Below are positions 32,698-42,188 of a stretch of 46,811 bases of DNA, one piece after another; within the stretch, counting starts at the first letter, position 1; the number at the start of each line of letters is the position of its first letter. The notes under the pieces are model-generated. The model was not told the origin of the DNA, ran no database searches, and saw nothing but the letters and a program-made list of their open reading frames with translations. Both the position numbers and the translations under genes were made by a program. The DNA comes from an uncultured cyanobacterium (GTDB taxonomy: Bacteria; Cyanobacteriota; Cyanobacteriia; Cyanobacteriales; Nostocaceae), in contig CAIVAU010000260.1 of NCBI GenBank assembly GCA_903903925.1, forward strand, positions 1-46,811. Reading direction: 5' to 3'.

Positions 32698-32896
32698 GGT
32701 CGTTTATCTCCCCCCATTATTTATACAGCTATTACATGTTTGTTTCTCTGTTTGGTTGTGACAGCCACCGCTAAAACGCACTTGCTTGAAGAAACAAGGT
32801 GCGAACATAGAAAATTGCCCAAAACTTTTAGTACTTCTTACCATCTTAGCAGATGATGTTGTACCCATTCCGGGCTTAACTTTTTTTTGTTGACAG

Positions 32897-32969
32897 CGCG
32901 CCCTGGAGGACTTGAACCCCCGACATCAGGTTTTGGAGACCTGCGTTCTACCAACTGAACTAAGAGCGC
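32897..32969 (-). tRNA. trnW: tRNA-Trp (CCA anticodon)
   Basis: On the minus strand: acceptor GCGCTCT/AGGGCGC, D-arm, anticodon loop CTCCAAA (anticodon CCA), T-arm GGGGG-TTCAAGT-CCTCC, discriminator G. It is 73 nt, with no encoded CCA end. It lies between rplS and secE, as is common in cyanobacteria. Confidence 0.96.
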
Positions 32970-33107
32970 ACAAACTGCGTCCGATTCAGCGACTGCGTTG
33001 AACTTTTTCTAGTGTAACGCAGTTTTGTGATCATTGTCTATTGATTCTCCTAGATTTTAGTTAAGAAATTCACACTGTATTTCTTCAAAGCACCCCACTG
33101 GCAGTGC

Positions 33108-33140
33108 ACCACCCGTTACTCATTACAGAAACTCCTCCTA
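33108..33140 (+). repeat. Conserved head sequence of heptad array, copy A
   Basis: 33 nt identical to 46636-46668, in both cases directly upstream of a CCCTATT-type array. A diverged copy begins near 36727. The preceding bases (CCCCACTGGCAGTGCACC) also match in part. Confidence 0.85.
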
Positions 33141-33422
33141 CTCCCTATTCCCTATTCCCTACTCCCTACTCCCTACTCCCTACTCCCTATTCCCTATTCC
33201 CTATTCCCTATTCCCTATTCCCTATTCCTTATTCCCTACTCCCTACTCCCTATTCCCTATTCCCTACTCCCTATTCCCTACTCCCTACTCCCTACTCCCT
33301 ATTCCCTATTCCCTATTCCCTATTCCCTATTCCCTATTCCCTGCTCCCTGCTCCCTGCTCCCTGCTCCCTGCTCCCTGCTCCCTGCTCCCTGCTCCCTCT
33401 TCCCTCTTCCCTCTTCCCTCTT
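33139..33422. repeat. Large STRR array of CCCTNYT heptads
   Basis: About 40 heptads in constant 7-bp phase: mixed CCCTATT and CCCTACT, then a block of CCCTGCT (about 33342-33395), and finally CCCTCTT to 33422. Variation is confined to positions 5 and 6 of the unit. The array separates rplS from tRNA-Trp. The open frames it creates are artefacts of the repeat. Confidence 0.95.
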
Positions 33423-33482
33423 GTTTCTACGAAGTTCGGACGCTGGTGCGTCCTACTTCTCAGGGAATTTTCAGCATTTCCC

Positions 33483-33845
33483 TTATAAGGCGCGGTCAAA
33501 GCGTTGCTTGATTCGAGTCGCCTTACCAACCCGATCGCGCAAATAGTAAAGTTTTGCACGCCTTACCTTACCACGACGTAATACTTTTATATTGTCAATT
33601 CGAGGAGAATGCAGGAGGAACACCCGCTCGACGCCAATGCCTTGAAATACACGCCTGACCGTAATAGTTTCATTAATACCGCCATTGCGCCTAGAAATGA
33701 CTACTCCTTCATAGGGTTGTACGCGGTATTTTTCACCTTCTTTAATTTTGACTCCGACTCTGACTGTGTCGCCCACATATATATCGGGCAGATTTGATTT
33801 TAGGTGTTCCGCTTCAATGGAGCGGATGATCTCTTGAGCGTTCAT
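33483..33845 (-). CDS. rplS: Large ribosomal subunit protein bL19
   Basis: 120 aa from the ATG at 33843-33845 (MNAQEIIRSIEAEHLKSNLP); a TTG 8 codons upstream is unlikely. L19 sits at the 30S-50S interface. The KOW-like core (VGDTVRVGVKIKEGEKYRVQ, YEGVVISRRNGGINETITVR) and the C-terminal VRRAKLYYLRDRVGKATRIK are diagnostic. It is upstream of tRNA-Trp-secE in the same direction, but a 284-bp repeat array intervenes. Confidence 0.97.
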   Translation of the reverse strand: MNAQEIIRSIEAEHLKSNLPDIYVGDTVRVGVKIKEGEKYRVQPYEGVVISRRNGGINETITVRRVFQGIGVERVFLLHSPRIDNIKVLRRGKVRRAKLYYLRDRVGKATRIKQRFDRAL

Positions 33846-34027
33846 AGGTTGCAAAAAACTCACAATCAATTATAGTAGTACAGAATCTATCTTATAGTCT
33901 AGACATTTTCAACTAATATTCATCTGGAATGATGACATTGGCTGAGAGAGCGCGTACCATTGAGGCTTAAGAACAAGCTTTTTATTAGAGTGCGTACTAT
34001 TATGACCTAGCCACAAGGTTTTGATTT

Positions 34028-34996
34028 ATGAAATTTAGTGTTGTCATCACTACCTACAACCGTGTAACCCTTCTACGACGATCCCTTAACTCTGCTCTAA
34101 ACCAAACGATCGCCTGTGAGGTAGTTGTTGCTGACGACTGCTCATCTGATGGTACGCAAGAGTATATCACAGACTTAATCAATTCGTTTCACGCTGTTGG
34201 GGAATCTCGCCTTGTTTACCATCGCAATGAAGTGAATCTCGGTCATGCTGCAACGGTAAATGCTGGAGTTTCTGAAGCCAGCGGAGACTGGATTAAGTTT
34301 TTGGATGATGATGACTATTTAGCTTTGAATTGTCTGGAGGAGATGTCAAAGGCGATCGCACTACGGAAAGAAGCTGTTATCTGTTCTAGTGTTGCTGCCC
34401 AGGTGAACCTTCAAGAAGTTGAACTTAGTCGCACACCTCAAGTCGGTCCGGGTTTAGCTTGTTACATTCCACAAGCAGATATTCACTACGGTATGCTCTT
34501 AGAACTTCTTCCCTTAGGCACTCCTGTTCAAGTAGCTTGTTGCCGCAATGCTTTCCTAAAAAGTGGTGGTTGGGACTCTAAGCTTGATGCCAACTGCGAT
34601 GATATAGATTCCTGGGTTGGTATTGCCCAGTTTGGAGATGCCATTTTCCTAAACCAAGCCCTAGTCTACCGTACTATCTGGCATGGCGCATATAATCAAA
34701 AATTTTCTTTACAAAAACGGTTGGAGACGAATCTCCTGATCAAAAGTAAGATTTACACCTTGATTGATGAGAAGCATCGCTCGAACATCCCAACCTTTGA
34801 GGATATGAAGAAGTACCTGAAACTACATTGGACTTTGGTAGCGCTCAAGCACAGACGAATTCAGAGCTTTATGAAGATCGCAGATCCGTCTGTGCTGTCT
34901 TTGAATGCTTGGCGGCTTTTACTGAACGCTGTTCTAACACGCCGATTCCATCGCCGCAATTCCAAGGTTCGGAAATTTGTGTTAATTAAGTCTTAA
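34028..34996 (+). CDS. Family 2 glycosyltransferase
   Basis: 322 aa, ATG at 34028. GT-A fold: the opening MKFSVVITTYNRVTLLRRSL, the nucleotide-binding VVVADDCSSDGTQEYI, and the metal-binding acidic cluster WIKFLDDDDYLALN. These are features of inverting GT2 enzymes that transfer sugars from nucleotide-sugars to polysaccharide, lipid or glycoprotein acceptors. No membrane segment is visible. The C-terminal 80 residues are basic. The acceptor cannot be told. It is in the same direction as the GT4 gene 347 bp downstream, but the spacing does not prove an operon. Confidence 0.88.
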   Translation: MKFSVVITTYNRVTLLRRSLNSALNQTIACEVVVADDCSSDGTQEYITDLINSFHAVGESRLVYHRNEVNLGHAATVNAGVSEASGDWIKFLDDDDYLALNCLEEMSKAIALRKEAVICSSVAAQVNLQEVELSRTPQVGPGLACYIPQADIHYGMLLELLPLGTPVQVACCRNAFLKSGGWDSKLDANCDDIDSWVGIAQFGDAIFLNQALVYRTIWHGAYNQKFSLQKRLETNLLIKSKIYTLIDEKHRSNIPTFEDMKKYLKLHWTLVALKHRRIQSFMKIADPSVLSLNAWRLLLNAVLTRRFHRRNSKVRKFVLIKS

Positions 34997-35343
34997 ATTT
35001 CTAAAGAAGCGACCGGGGAGTAGGGAATTAAAAAAAACTTTAGTTGTGGATAGAAAGCCTACTCTAAAAACTATTATATATCTAATTTAATGATTCAATG
35101 CATCTGTCCAGAGATGTACATTTTTGCTGTGTTGCAAACCACATGACTTATGTCATAGGTAGATTCGTGAATAAAGTTTGATGGACATTTTCATCTAGCT
35201 TCATATAATAGTTGAAATAGCCATAGGAAGAAATACCAAAAAACCAGAGATATTGAGGAATTATCTGTATTTCTCAATACAAAAATCAAGACAGCGCATC
35301 CACAACCATCTTCATTATTGACCCTTCATTTTGCAAGAAGATT
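34997..35343. other. Spacer of 347 bp between glycosyltransferase genes, no gene
   Basis: An AACTTTAGTTGTGG word at 35036-35049 matches the one at 40229-40243. The rest is AT-rich with no clear repeat, promoter or gene. Confidence 0.45.
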
Positions 35344-36465
<1,122 letters not shown>

Positions 36466-36470
<5 letters not shown>

Positions 36471-36818
36471 GGAATCAATTGAATGGGGATTTAAATCCTT
36501 TTACTCTTCGGTCAGTCTAAAGAATTGCCAAGCTGAATTCTGACTCCTGACTCGTGAATCCTTCTTGTTAAAACTTAATATAAAGTTTTTACTGGTAACA
36601 TTCCCAATCAGGAAATTGCAGTGCTTTAATGGGAATAGCTTTGAGATGACGGATTAAAAGATACCAGTCTGTAGACTTTTAGCGACAAAGCTAATCAGCG
36701 TAGATTGCGATCGCTCACCATTTCTTAGCAGATCCCCACGGGTGGCGCACCATCGGTTATGAATGAAGGAAACTCCTCTCCATTCCTAACTCCTAACTCT
36801 CGTATTTAGAAGCACTCA
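36466..36818. other. Spacer of 353 bp with repeat remnants, no gene
   Basis: Reverse-oriented TGACTCC words near 36541-36552 can pair with the GT4 3' heptads. A diverged copy of the array head sequence lies at 36727-36790. GCGATCGC occurs at 36709-36716. There is no credible gene. Confidence 0.5.
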
Positions 36819-37223
36819 ATGGCAGAAGACCTTGACCCAAGCTTAGAGGTAGACGTTCTAGCAGCTGCTCTCCGGATGGATCACCAAGAATCAGGTGACC
36901 TGTTGGAATTTTTGGCAAAAAAGCTAGAGCAGTCTTTACCCGAAAACACAACTGTTAATCGCAGTGGCTGGTTTCTCGCCAAAGACCATCCTGTTCAGGA
37001 AATAACAGTGCGCTTCGACAATTATCACTATCAAATTGTCCGAGGGCGGCATAATTCGCTGACTGCTAAAGTGATGAAACTGGTACGGGGAGTTGTGCTG
37101 AAGACAACCGAAATTTCCGTTGAACAGTGGACTGAGGAAGTTGCCCAACAGCTAGCCCAGTTAGCGAGTCAAAGCGCTCAAACTCGTAGTGCTTTGAATA
37201 AGTTTGTCCTTGGTGGAGGCTGA
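36819..37223 (+). CDS. Conserved-looking hypothetical protein upstream of YbjQ-like genes
   Basis: 134 aa, ATG at 36819. It is soluble, acidic at the N-terminus (MAEDLDPSLEVDVLAAALRM), with two helical ends and a beta-like centre (GWFLAKDHPVQEITVRFDNY). I do not recognise the family. It ends 7 bp before the YbjQ-like gene, with the Shine-Dalgarno for that gene (GGAGG at 37214-37218) inside its last codons, so it belongs to the same operon and may work with those proteins. Confidence 0.75.
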   Translation: MAEDLDPSLEVDVLAAALRMDHQESGDLLEFLAKKLEQSLPENTTVNRSGWFLAKDHPVQEITVRFDNYHYQIVRGRHNSLTAKVMKLVRGVVLKTTEISVEQWTEEVAQQLAQLASQSAQTRSALNKFVLGGG

Positions 37224-37230
37224 AAAACCG

Positions 37231-38169
37231 ATGTCTTGGTGGGGAGAATCAGAGAACCAAAAGCAGCAGCGGGAAGCTCAAGAGGCAACTCGGAGAGCTT
37301 TAGAACAAGGTCGAATTCCCGAAAATGCTCGGCATCGTCTAGAGATGCAAAAAAAAACCAATTCCCGGTTTTTTACCAGCGACCTAACCTGTAACGAGTA
37401 TCTGCTCACCCGTGAAGCAGGTTATGAGCCAATTGGCTTGGTGATGGGAACTGCCTTTTACAAAGTCAGCTTTTGGGGTTACTTCAGGAACTACCAAAGT
37501 TTTACAGGAGAACTCTCCGCCCTGAGTCAAGCTCAGTTGGCTGCACGGGAACTGGCGATCGCCCGTCTTCGGCAAGAAGCAACTCTTCTAGGTGCTCATG
37601 GAGTTATCGGTGTACGCCTCAAAATGGGTGGCTATGACTGGAGTTCTCGAACAATAGAGTTTACAGCCGTGGGAACGGCCATCCGGATTCGCGATCAAAA
37701 AAGCGCTTCTCAACCCTTTACCAGCGACCTCAGCGGACAAGAGTTCTGGCAGTTGCATCAAGCAGGTTACTATCCCAGAGGATTGGTCTTTGGTATTTGC
37801 TCTTACTATATCCACACCGATTGGAATACCCAAAGTATAACAAGGGGTGGATTTTTTGGCAGGGGTAGTGGTCAGAATCAGGAAGTTACTCAATACACTC
37901 AAGGCTTTCAGCTAGCCCGTCATCTGGCAATGAGTCGCTTGAAAGAAGATATCTACAAGCATCAGGCTGAGGGTGCGGTAGGAATGCATATTGATATGGG
38001 TGTAGAAGATATTGAGTACGAAAGCAACAAAACTACCTATCATGATTTGCTAGCTCACTTTGTGGCGGTGGGAACTTCGATAGTATATGAGCCCCGGTCG
38101 GCGGAAAGTTTAAGGAAACCACCGTTGTTGTACTACAACCTCTCAACGGGTCAGTCCACTTCAATCTGA
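37231..38169 (+). CDS. Double YbjQ/UPF0145-like domain protein, first paralogue
   Basis: 312 aa from the ATG at 37231 (MSWWGESENQKQQREAQEAT), preferred over the upstream TTG because GGAGG sits 13 bp before it. After a charged helix, two similar domains follow. Each begins with FTSDL(T/S)xxE (RFFTSDLTCNEYLLTREAGY; PFTSDLSGQEFWQLHQAGYY) and has the YbjQ-type helix and strand (ARELAIARLRQEATLLGAHG, then VIGVRLKMG) and a final FTAVGTAI-type strand. YbjQ-type domains form pentameric rings; the function is unknown, with heavy-metal binding suggested by a family name. It is paired with a paralogue downstream. Confidence 0.8.
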   Translation: MSWWGESENQKQQREAQEATRRALEQGRIPENARHRLEMQKKTNSRFFTSDLTCNEYLLTREAGYEPIGLVMGTAFYKVSFWGYFRNYQSFTGELSALSQAQLAARELAIARLRQEATLLGAHGVIGVRLKMGGYDWSSRTIEFTAVGTAIRIRDQKSASQPFTSDLSGQEFWQLHQAGYYPRGLVFGICSYYIHTDWNTQSITRGGFFGRGSGQNQEVTQYTQGFQLARHLAMSRLKEDIYKHQAEGAVGMHIDMGVEDIEYESNKTTYHDLLAHFVAVGTSIVYEPRSAESLRKPPLLYYNLSTGQSTSI

Positions 38170-38268
38170 AATTGTAACCGTAGATGAACGCGGATGAATT
38201 TGAGAGAGTTATCTGCGTTCAATCGCAGTTAAAATCCAAAATCCACGTCTCCAAAATCTAAAATTGCT

Positions 38269-39093
38269 ATGACTTCCAACCAACCCATGCCTGCTGATCT
38301 ACCTGCTCATGCCCGTGAGCGTTTACTGGCAATGCGCGGCAAAGATGAGCAGCATCGCCTCTTTACTAGTGACCTATCGGTGAATGAGTTTTTACTGGTC
38401 AAGGAGGCAGGCTTTGACCCTGTGGGCATGGTGGTCGGTTGTTCTATGTATCACATTGGCTATCAGTGGGCTGGGGTTAACCAAAATATGGAAATGGCGG
38501 TGCTATCCCAGGCAATGTACCACGCTCGGGAACTGGCAATGAGTAGGATGGAAGAGGAGGCAAATGCTCTGGATGCCGATGGAATTGTGGGGGTGCGCCT
38601 AACTGCCAAGCATATGGAGTGGGAACCGAATCTGGCTGAGTTTGTGGCGATTGGGACAGCTGTGCGTGCCCGTAACCGGGAGGTTTCCTATCGCACTTTG
38701 GATCACAAGCCGTTCACGAGTGACTTATCTGGTCAGGATTTTTGGACACTGCTGCGGGCTGGCTACCGACCAGTTGGTATGGTGATGGGTAACTGCGTTT
38801 ACCATGTGGCTTACCAGGGAATAGGTCAGTGGTTCAAAAATATTGGCAAGAACGTGGAAATGACAAATTTTACTCAGGCACTTTACGACGCCCGCGAATT
38901 AGCAATGGAAAGGATGCAAACTGAGGCATCTCACCTCAAAGCAGAGGGAATTGTAGGTGTCCGACTCCATGAAGGTAGATACTCTTGGAGTTCTCATGTC
39001 ATTGAGTTTTTCACAGTAGGTACTGCTGTTATCCCAATCCGGGCTGACCACCATATTCCCACGCCTCAGATCATGCTGTCGGTCAATGATTGA
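38269..39093 (+). CDS. Double YbjQ/UPF0145-like domain protein, second paralogue
   Basis: 274 aa, ATG at 38269. Again two repeats: LFTSDLSVNEFLLVKEAGFD with GIVGVRLTAKHMEWEP, then PFTSDLSGQDFWTLLRAGYR with GIVGVRLHEGRYSWSS. The repeats match the upstream paralogue position by position, so the locus holds four copies of one domain in two genes. There is no signal peptide or membrane segment. It lies 99 bp after the first paralogue. The stop is followed at once by a GGGAGCA array. A function as a multimeric ring is inference. Confidence 0.8.
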   Translation: MTSNQPMPADLPAHARERLLAMRGKDEQHRLFTSDLSVNEFLLVKEAGFDPVGMVVGCSMYHIGYQWAGVNQNMEMAVLSQAMYHARELAMSRMEEEANALDADGIVGVRLTAKHMEWEPNLAEFVAIGTAVRARNREVSYRTLDHKPFTSDLSGQDFWTLLRAGYRPVGMVMGNCVYHVAYQGIGQWFKNIGKNVEMTNFTQALYDARELAMERMQTEASHLKAEGIVGVRLHEGRYSWSSHVIEFFTVGTAVIPIRADHHIPTPQIMLSVND

Positions 39094-39236
39094 GGAGGGA
39101 GCAGGGAGCAGGGAGCAGGGAGCAGGGAGCAGGGAGCAGGGAGCAGGGAGCAGGGAGCAGGGAGCAGGGAATAGGGAGCAGGGAGCAGGGAGCAGGGAGC
39201 AGGGAGCAGGGGAGCAGGGGAGCAGGGGAGCAGGGG
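39094..39236. repeat. STRR array (GGGAGCA)n
   Basis: About 19 heptads, the reverse complement of the CCCTGCT block at 33342-33395, with one GGGAATA variant and GGGGAGCA octamers at the end. It starts at the stop codon of the YbjQ-like gene. Confidence 0.95.
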
Positions 39237-39642
39237 AAAATAAAAAATGTACAAGCCCCTAAATTTATGATGTTGTTACTCAATTCATGATGGGTTTAAC
39301 CCCCCACCCTTAAAACCTTAGTTTAGCATTGCTTTCCCGCCCTGCAATAAATTGCGGACTAATAGCTCAAGTGCGTTGAAACCCACTGAAATTAAAGAAC
39401 TTGCCGATGGATTAGGGCTGATGGGTTAAACCCCCCATCAATTCGCCAACAGCATCATTTAATTATGGGGATTCCCCCTGCTCCCTCTTAACAATTTTTT
39501 CTATCGTAGCGAAATTACCAGCAATTATGAGAATATTTCGTTTACATTAAGAAATATAACCAAATCTGGTATTTGGGACAGACATCATGTATTCCATCTC
39601 AACACCAGATTGTCAATTCACCACGAGTGAGGAAGGCGAGCC
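39237..39642. other. Spacer of 406 bp with a possible MITE, no gene
   Basis: It holds an element bounded by near-identical 18-nt words (39289-39306 and 39420-39437) and a GGGGATTCCCCCTGCTCCC word near 39467-39486. GAGGAAGG at 39630-39637 is the Shine-Dalgarno of the lyase gene. Confidence 0.5.
39289..39437. mobile_element. Candidate MITE bounded by GATGGGTTTAACCCCCCA
   Basis: The terminal words GATGGGTTTAACCCCCCA (39289) and GATGGGTTAAACCCCCCA (39420) differ by one transposed base and are each palindromic at GGGTTNAACCC. The interior contains TTGCGGACTAATAGCTCAAG and TGAAACCCACTGAAATTAAA, words I associate with dispersed repeats in Nostocales. It has no coding capacity. Confidence 0.45.
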
Positions 39643-40188
39643 GTGTCATCACAACTCAAACTTGCACAAGTTTCCGATGAATCTCTACTTGCAGAATTTT
39701 TTCAGGCATCAGTAGGTAAGTGGCACTCAGAAAGGCGTTATTACACCCTTCCTGATGGAGAAACAAAGGAAATGTTTAGCATCGTTACCAGTCGATTTTT
39801 AGATGCAGGATGCGATGAATTGCAAAAGCTGGCTCAGATGCACGGTTTGCCTGATTCAGTGACCTTGACCTGTGGGGCTGAAGTTGATTGGGAAAGTAAA
39901 GATTCAGTCACCGGAAGGAAAGAGTCTAAGGGTTCCACGCTGTTTGGGGCAATGGGAAGTACGTTATATCGCGATCGCGGTTTTGCCACTGTCAAACCAG
40001 TCACCGCCCAATATAATTTCCCGAACTCCAAAACCCTATGTTTAAGAACTGAATACAAAGATTCAGTGTTTGAGGAAGAGTTAAAGCTCATTGGCAGCAA
40101 GTATCGGACGCGACAGTCAATTATCTCCCGCGCAGGTGAACAGTTGATGATTGGGCAGTATTTGGAAAAAAGAGTTGAGAGCCTTTGA
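39643..40188 (+). CDS. CpcS/CpeS-type phycobiliprotein chromophore lyase
   Basis: 181 aa, GTG start at 39643 with GGAAGG upstream. Lyases of this fold (a lipocalin-like barrel) attach phycocyanobilin to a Cys of phycobiliproteins such as the beta-84 site. Family features: FFQASVGKWHSERRYYTLPD at the start, EVDWESKD, a glycine-rich loop in STLFGAMGSTLYRDRGFATV, and the end RAGEQLMIGQYLEKRVESL. I cannot choose between CpcS, CpcU and CpeS subtypes from sequence alone. It is alone on the plus strand, convergent with flv1. Confidence 0.88.
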   Translation: MSSQLKLAQVSDESLLAEFFQASVGKWHSERRYYTLPDGETKEMFSIVTSRFLDAGCDELQKLAQMHGLPDSVTLTCGAEVDWESKDSVTGRKESKGSTLFGAMGSTLYRDRGFATVKPVTAQYNFPNSKTLCLRTEYKDSVFEEELKLIGSKYRTRQSIISRAGEQLMIGQYLEKRVESL

Positions 40189-40228
40189 CAAAAGAAGGGA
40201 TCTCTTAACAGGGAATAAAGAAACCAGA

Positions 40229-40345
40229 AAACTTTAGTTGTGGGAATAGCGCCCACTTTGAAAAAAATATGTGTTGTGAGACGCGCTCTTCTAGAGAAAC
40301 AAAGGCATAAAAGTTCCCATCCCACGGCTTTAGTCGTGTGTTTCC
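40229..40345. mobile_element. Possible IS200/IS605-derived remnant with end hairpins
   Basis: It begins with AACTTTAGTTGTGG and a GTGGG/CCCAC hairpin (40240-40256) and ends with a CACGGC-TTTA-GTCGTG hairpin (40323-40338). Subterminal hairpins of this CACGGCTTTAGCCGTG kind are common at the ends of IS200/IS605 elements. There is no transposase; the length is about 115 bp. Confidence 0.4.
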
Positions 40346-40367
40346 CTGCTCCCTGCTCCCTCTTACA

Positions 40368-42080
40368 CTAATAATGGTTCCCTGATTTCCGATGATGGAC
40401 TGCGGTAACCCCATCAGCTTCTAGCACTTTACCATTATTCACAGTTGCATAAACCAACCAGTGGTCACCAACTTCCATCCGACTTTGTACGGAGCATTCA
40501 AGGTATGCTAAAGCACCAGAGAGGATTGGGCAACCGTTTTCGGCAGATTCAGCAGCAACCTCAGTAAATCGGTCTTGTCCTGGGGCAAAGGGTTTGAGGA
40601 AGTGCTTCATCAACCCCAGGTGATTACCTTCTTTGAGGATGTTGAGGACAAATTGGTTTCCAGAGTGCGTCAGTGGTTCTACTGCCCGGTCTTTAGCAAC
40701 AGCTATAGTTAAACCAGGAGGATTAAAGCTTGCCTGAGAGACCCAAGAGGCTAACATCGCACTAGAGACGTCGCCTTGCTTTACAGTGAAGACGCATAAT
40801 GAGCCAATGACTCGCCCAACGGCTTGTTCGGTAGCCGTAGCAGGGATGCTTTGCGATCGCACTTTTTTAGCTTTCTTCAGTGTTTGGGCAAAGTCGGTTC
40901 CTGCTTCTTCACACATTTGGAGGGTAGCATCATTGGGTTTGAACTTCACCCGCATTGTTTCAAAACCAAACCGATATCCAGCATCTTTCAATTTGCCTTC
41001 GATTAAATCAACTGCTTCCCCACTCCAGCCATAGGAACCAAAGACACCAGCAAGTTTGTTGTTAGTAGCGGTAGAAAGAATAATACCCAACGCCGTTTGA
41101 ATCGGTGTTGGTGCATGACCGCCAAGAGTGGGGGAACCAATCACAAACCCAGATGCTTTTTCTACTGCTGTACGGATTTCTTCAGGCTCAGCAAATTCGC
41201 AATTAATCGATTCTACACTCACACCAGCTTTAGTGATCCCACGGGCGATCGCCTGTGCTAAAATCGCCGTATTCCCATAGGCCGAAGCGTAAAGTAGCGC
41301 TACCGTAGTATCCTGAGTTGTTTGCTGTTGACTCCACTGACGATAAGATTTTGTCAGTTCGATCAAACCGGAGCGGACTAAAGGACCATGTCCAGTAGCA
41401 TACATTCTGACAGGTAGTTCAGAAAGTTTATCCAGCGCCGTCTCCACTTGTCTTGCATGAGGAGCCATCAAACAATCAAAATAATAGCGTCGGTCTTCAT
41501 TAAATATTTCCCAGCCTTCATCAAACACCTGATCGCCACAAATATGCGCCCCAAATAGCTTATCTGAATAGAGAATTTCAGTTTGCATATCGTAGGTGCA
41601 AAGTTCATCTGGATAGCGGGGATTAGGAGTAGGAATGAATTGCAAAAGATGATCTTTGCCTAAATCGAGAGTTTCCTCGCCCCGCATCACAAGAACTTTC
41701 AAATCTGGATTTTCCAGTGCTAACCGCAAATTTATTGCCCCTGGATTAGAACAAACAAAGGTTATTTGGGGTGCAAGTTCAAGTATTGCCTTTAAAGTTG
41801 CAGCGCGATTAGGATTGACGTGACCAAGAATCACATAATCAATATTTTTTACATCAAACCGCCGCTGCAAAGCTTCTAAATAAATTTGCGTAAACGTTTC
41901 TCCAGGTGGATCTATCAACGCAGTTTTATCTGCTTGAATCAGATAAGAATTGGCAGTTGTACCCTTAGCAAGAGCATATTCAATTTCAAACCTAAGACGC
42001 GTCCAACTGCGCGATCGTAGTATCGTCGTATCTGTACCAATGGGGTACACCTGAACATCACGGGGTTTTTTAGATGTCAT
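40368..42080 (-). CDS. flv1: Diflavin flavoprotein Flv1-type (degenerate diiron site)
   Basis: 570 aa, ATG at 42078-42080. Domain order: beta-lactamase-like (1-250), flavodoxin (about 260-400), flavin reductase (about 420-570), the class C layout of photosynthetic organisms. The diiron ligands of Flv3 are mostly replaced: HVNPNR at 87-92 (Asn89, Asn91, Arg92 in place of Glu, Asp, His), Arg156 in place of His, Lys175 in place of Asp; His232 is kept. Such changes are typical of Flv1, which works as a heterodimer with Flv3 in NADPH-dependent O2 reduction to water. It is downstream of flv3 after 108 bp. The pairing without intervening gene resembles the heterocyst-type flv3B-flv1B pair. Confidence 0.9.
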   Translation of the reverse strand: MTSKKPRDVQVYPIGTDTTILRSRSWTRLRFEIEYALAKGTTANSYLIQADKTALIDPPGETFTQIYLEALQRRFDVKNIDYVILGHVNPNRAATLKAILELAPQITFVCSNPGAINLRLALENPDLKVLVMRGEETLDLGKDHLLQFIPTPNPRYPDELCTYDMQTEILYSDKLFGAHICGDQVFDEGWEIFNEDRRYYFDCLMAPHARQVETALDKLSELPVRMYATGHGPLVRSGLIELTKSYRQWSQQQTTQDTTVALLYASAYGNTAILAQAIARGITKAGVSVESINCEFAEPEEIRTAVEKASGFVIGSPTLGGHAPTPIQTALGIILSTATNNKLAGVFGSYGWSGEAVDLIEGKLKDAGYRFGFETMRVKFKPNDATLQMCEEAGTDFAQTLKKAKKVRSQSIPATATEQAVGRVIGSLCVFTVKQGDVSSAMLASWVSQASFNPPGLTIAVAKDRAVEPLTHSGNQFVLNILKEGNHLGLMKHFLKPFAPGQDRFTEVAAESAENGCPILSGALAYLECSVQSRMEVGDHWLVYATVNNGKVLEADGVTAVHHRKSGNHY

Positions 42081-42087
42081 AAGATTA

Positions 42088-42137
42088 GGGGATTGGGGAT
42101 TGGGGATTGGGGATTGGGGATTGGGGATTGGGGATTG
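42088..42137. repeat. STRR (GGGGATT)n between flv3 and flv1
   Basis: Seven tandem GGGGATT heptads directly upstream of flv1 on the transcript of the pair, followed by AAGAGCTCCCTGCTAAGAGCTCCCT duplication near 42158-42185. Confidence 0.9.
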
Positions 42138-42188
42138 AAAGACTCTTAATTCCCCCTGCTAAGAGCTCCCTGCTAAGAGCTCCCTCTT

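Noticed and set aside
33104..33511. Open frames of PYSLFPT or EQGAGSR repeats over the heptad array
   Set aside because: They exist on both strands because heptads lack stop codons; there is no start signal or neighbouring support.
39066..39290. Open frames over the GGGAGCA array
   Set aside because: Low-complexity translations in three frames, produced by the repeat.
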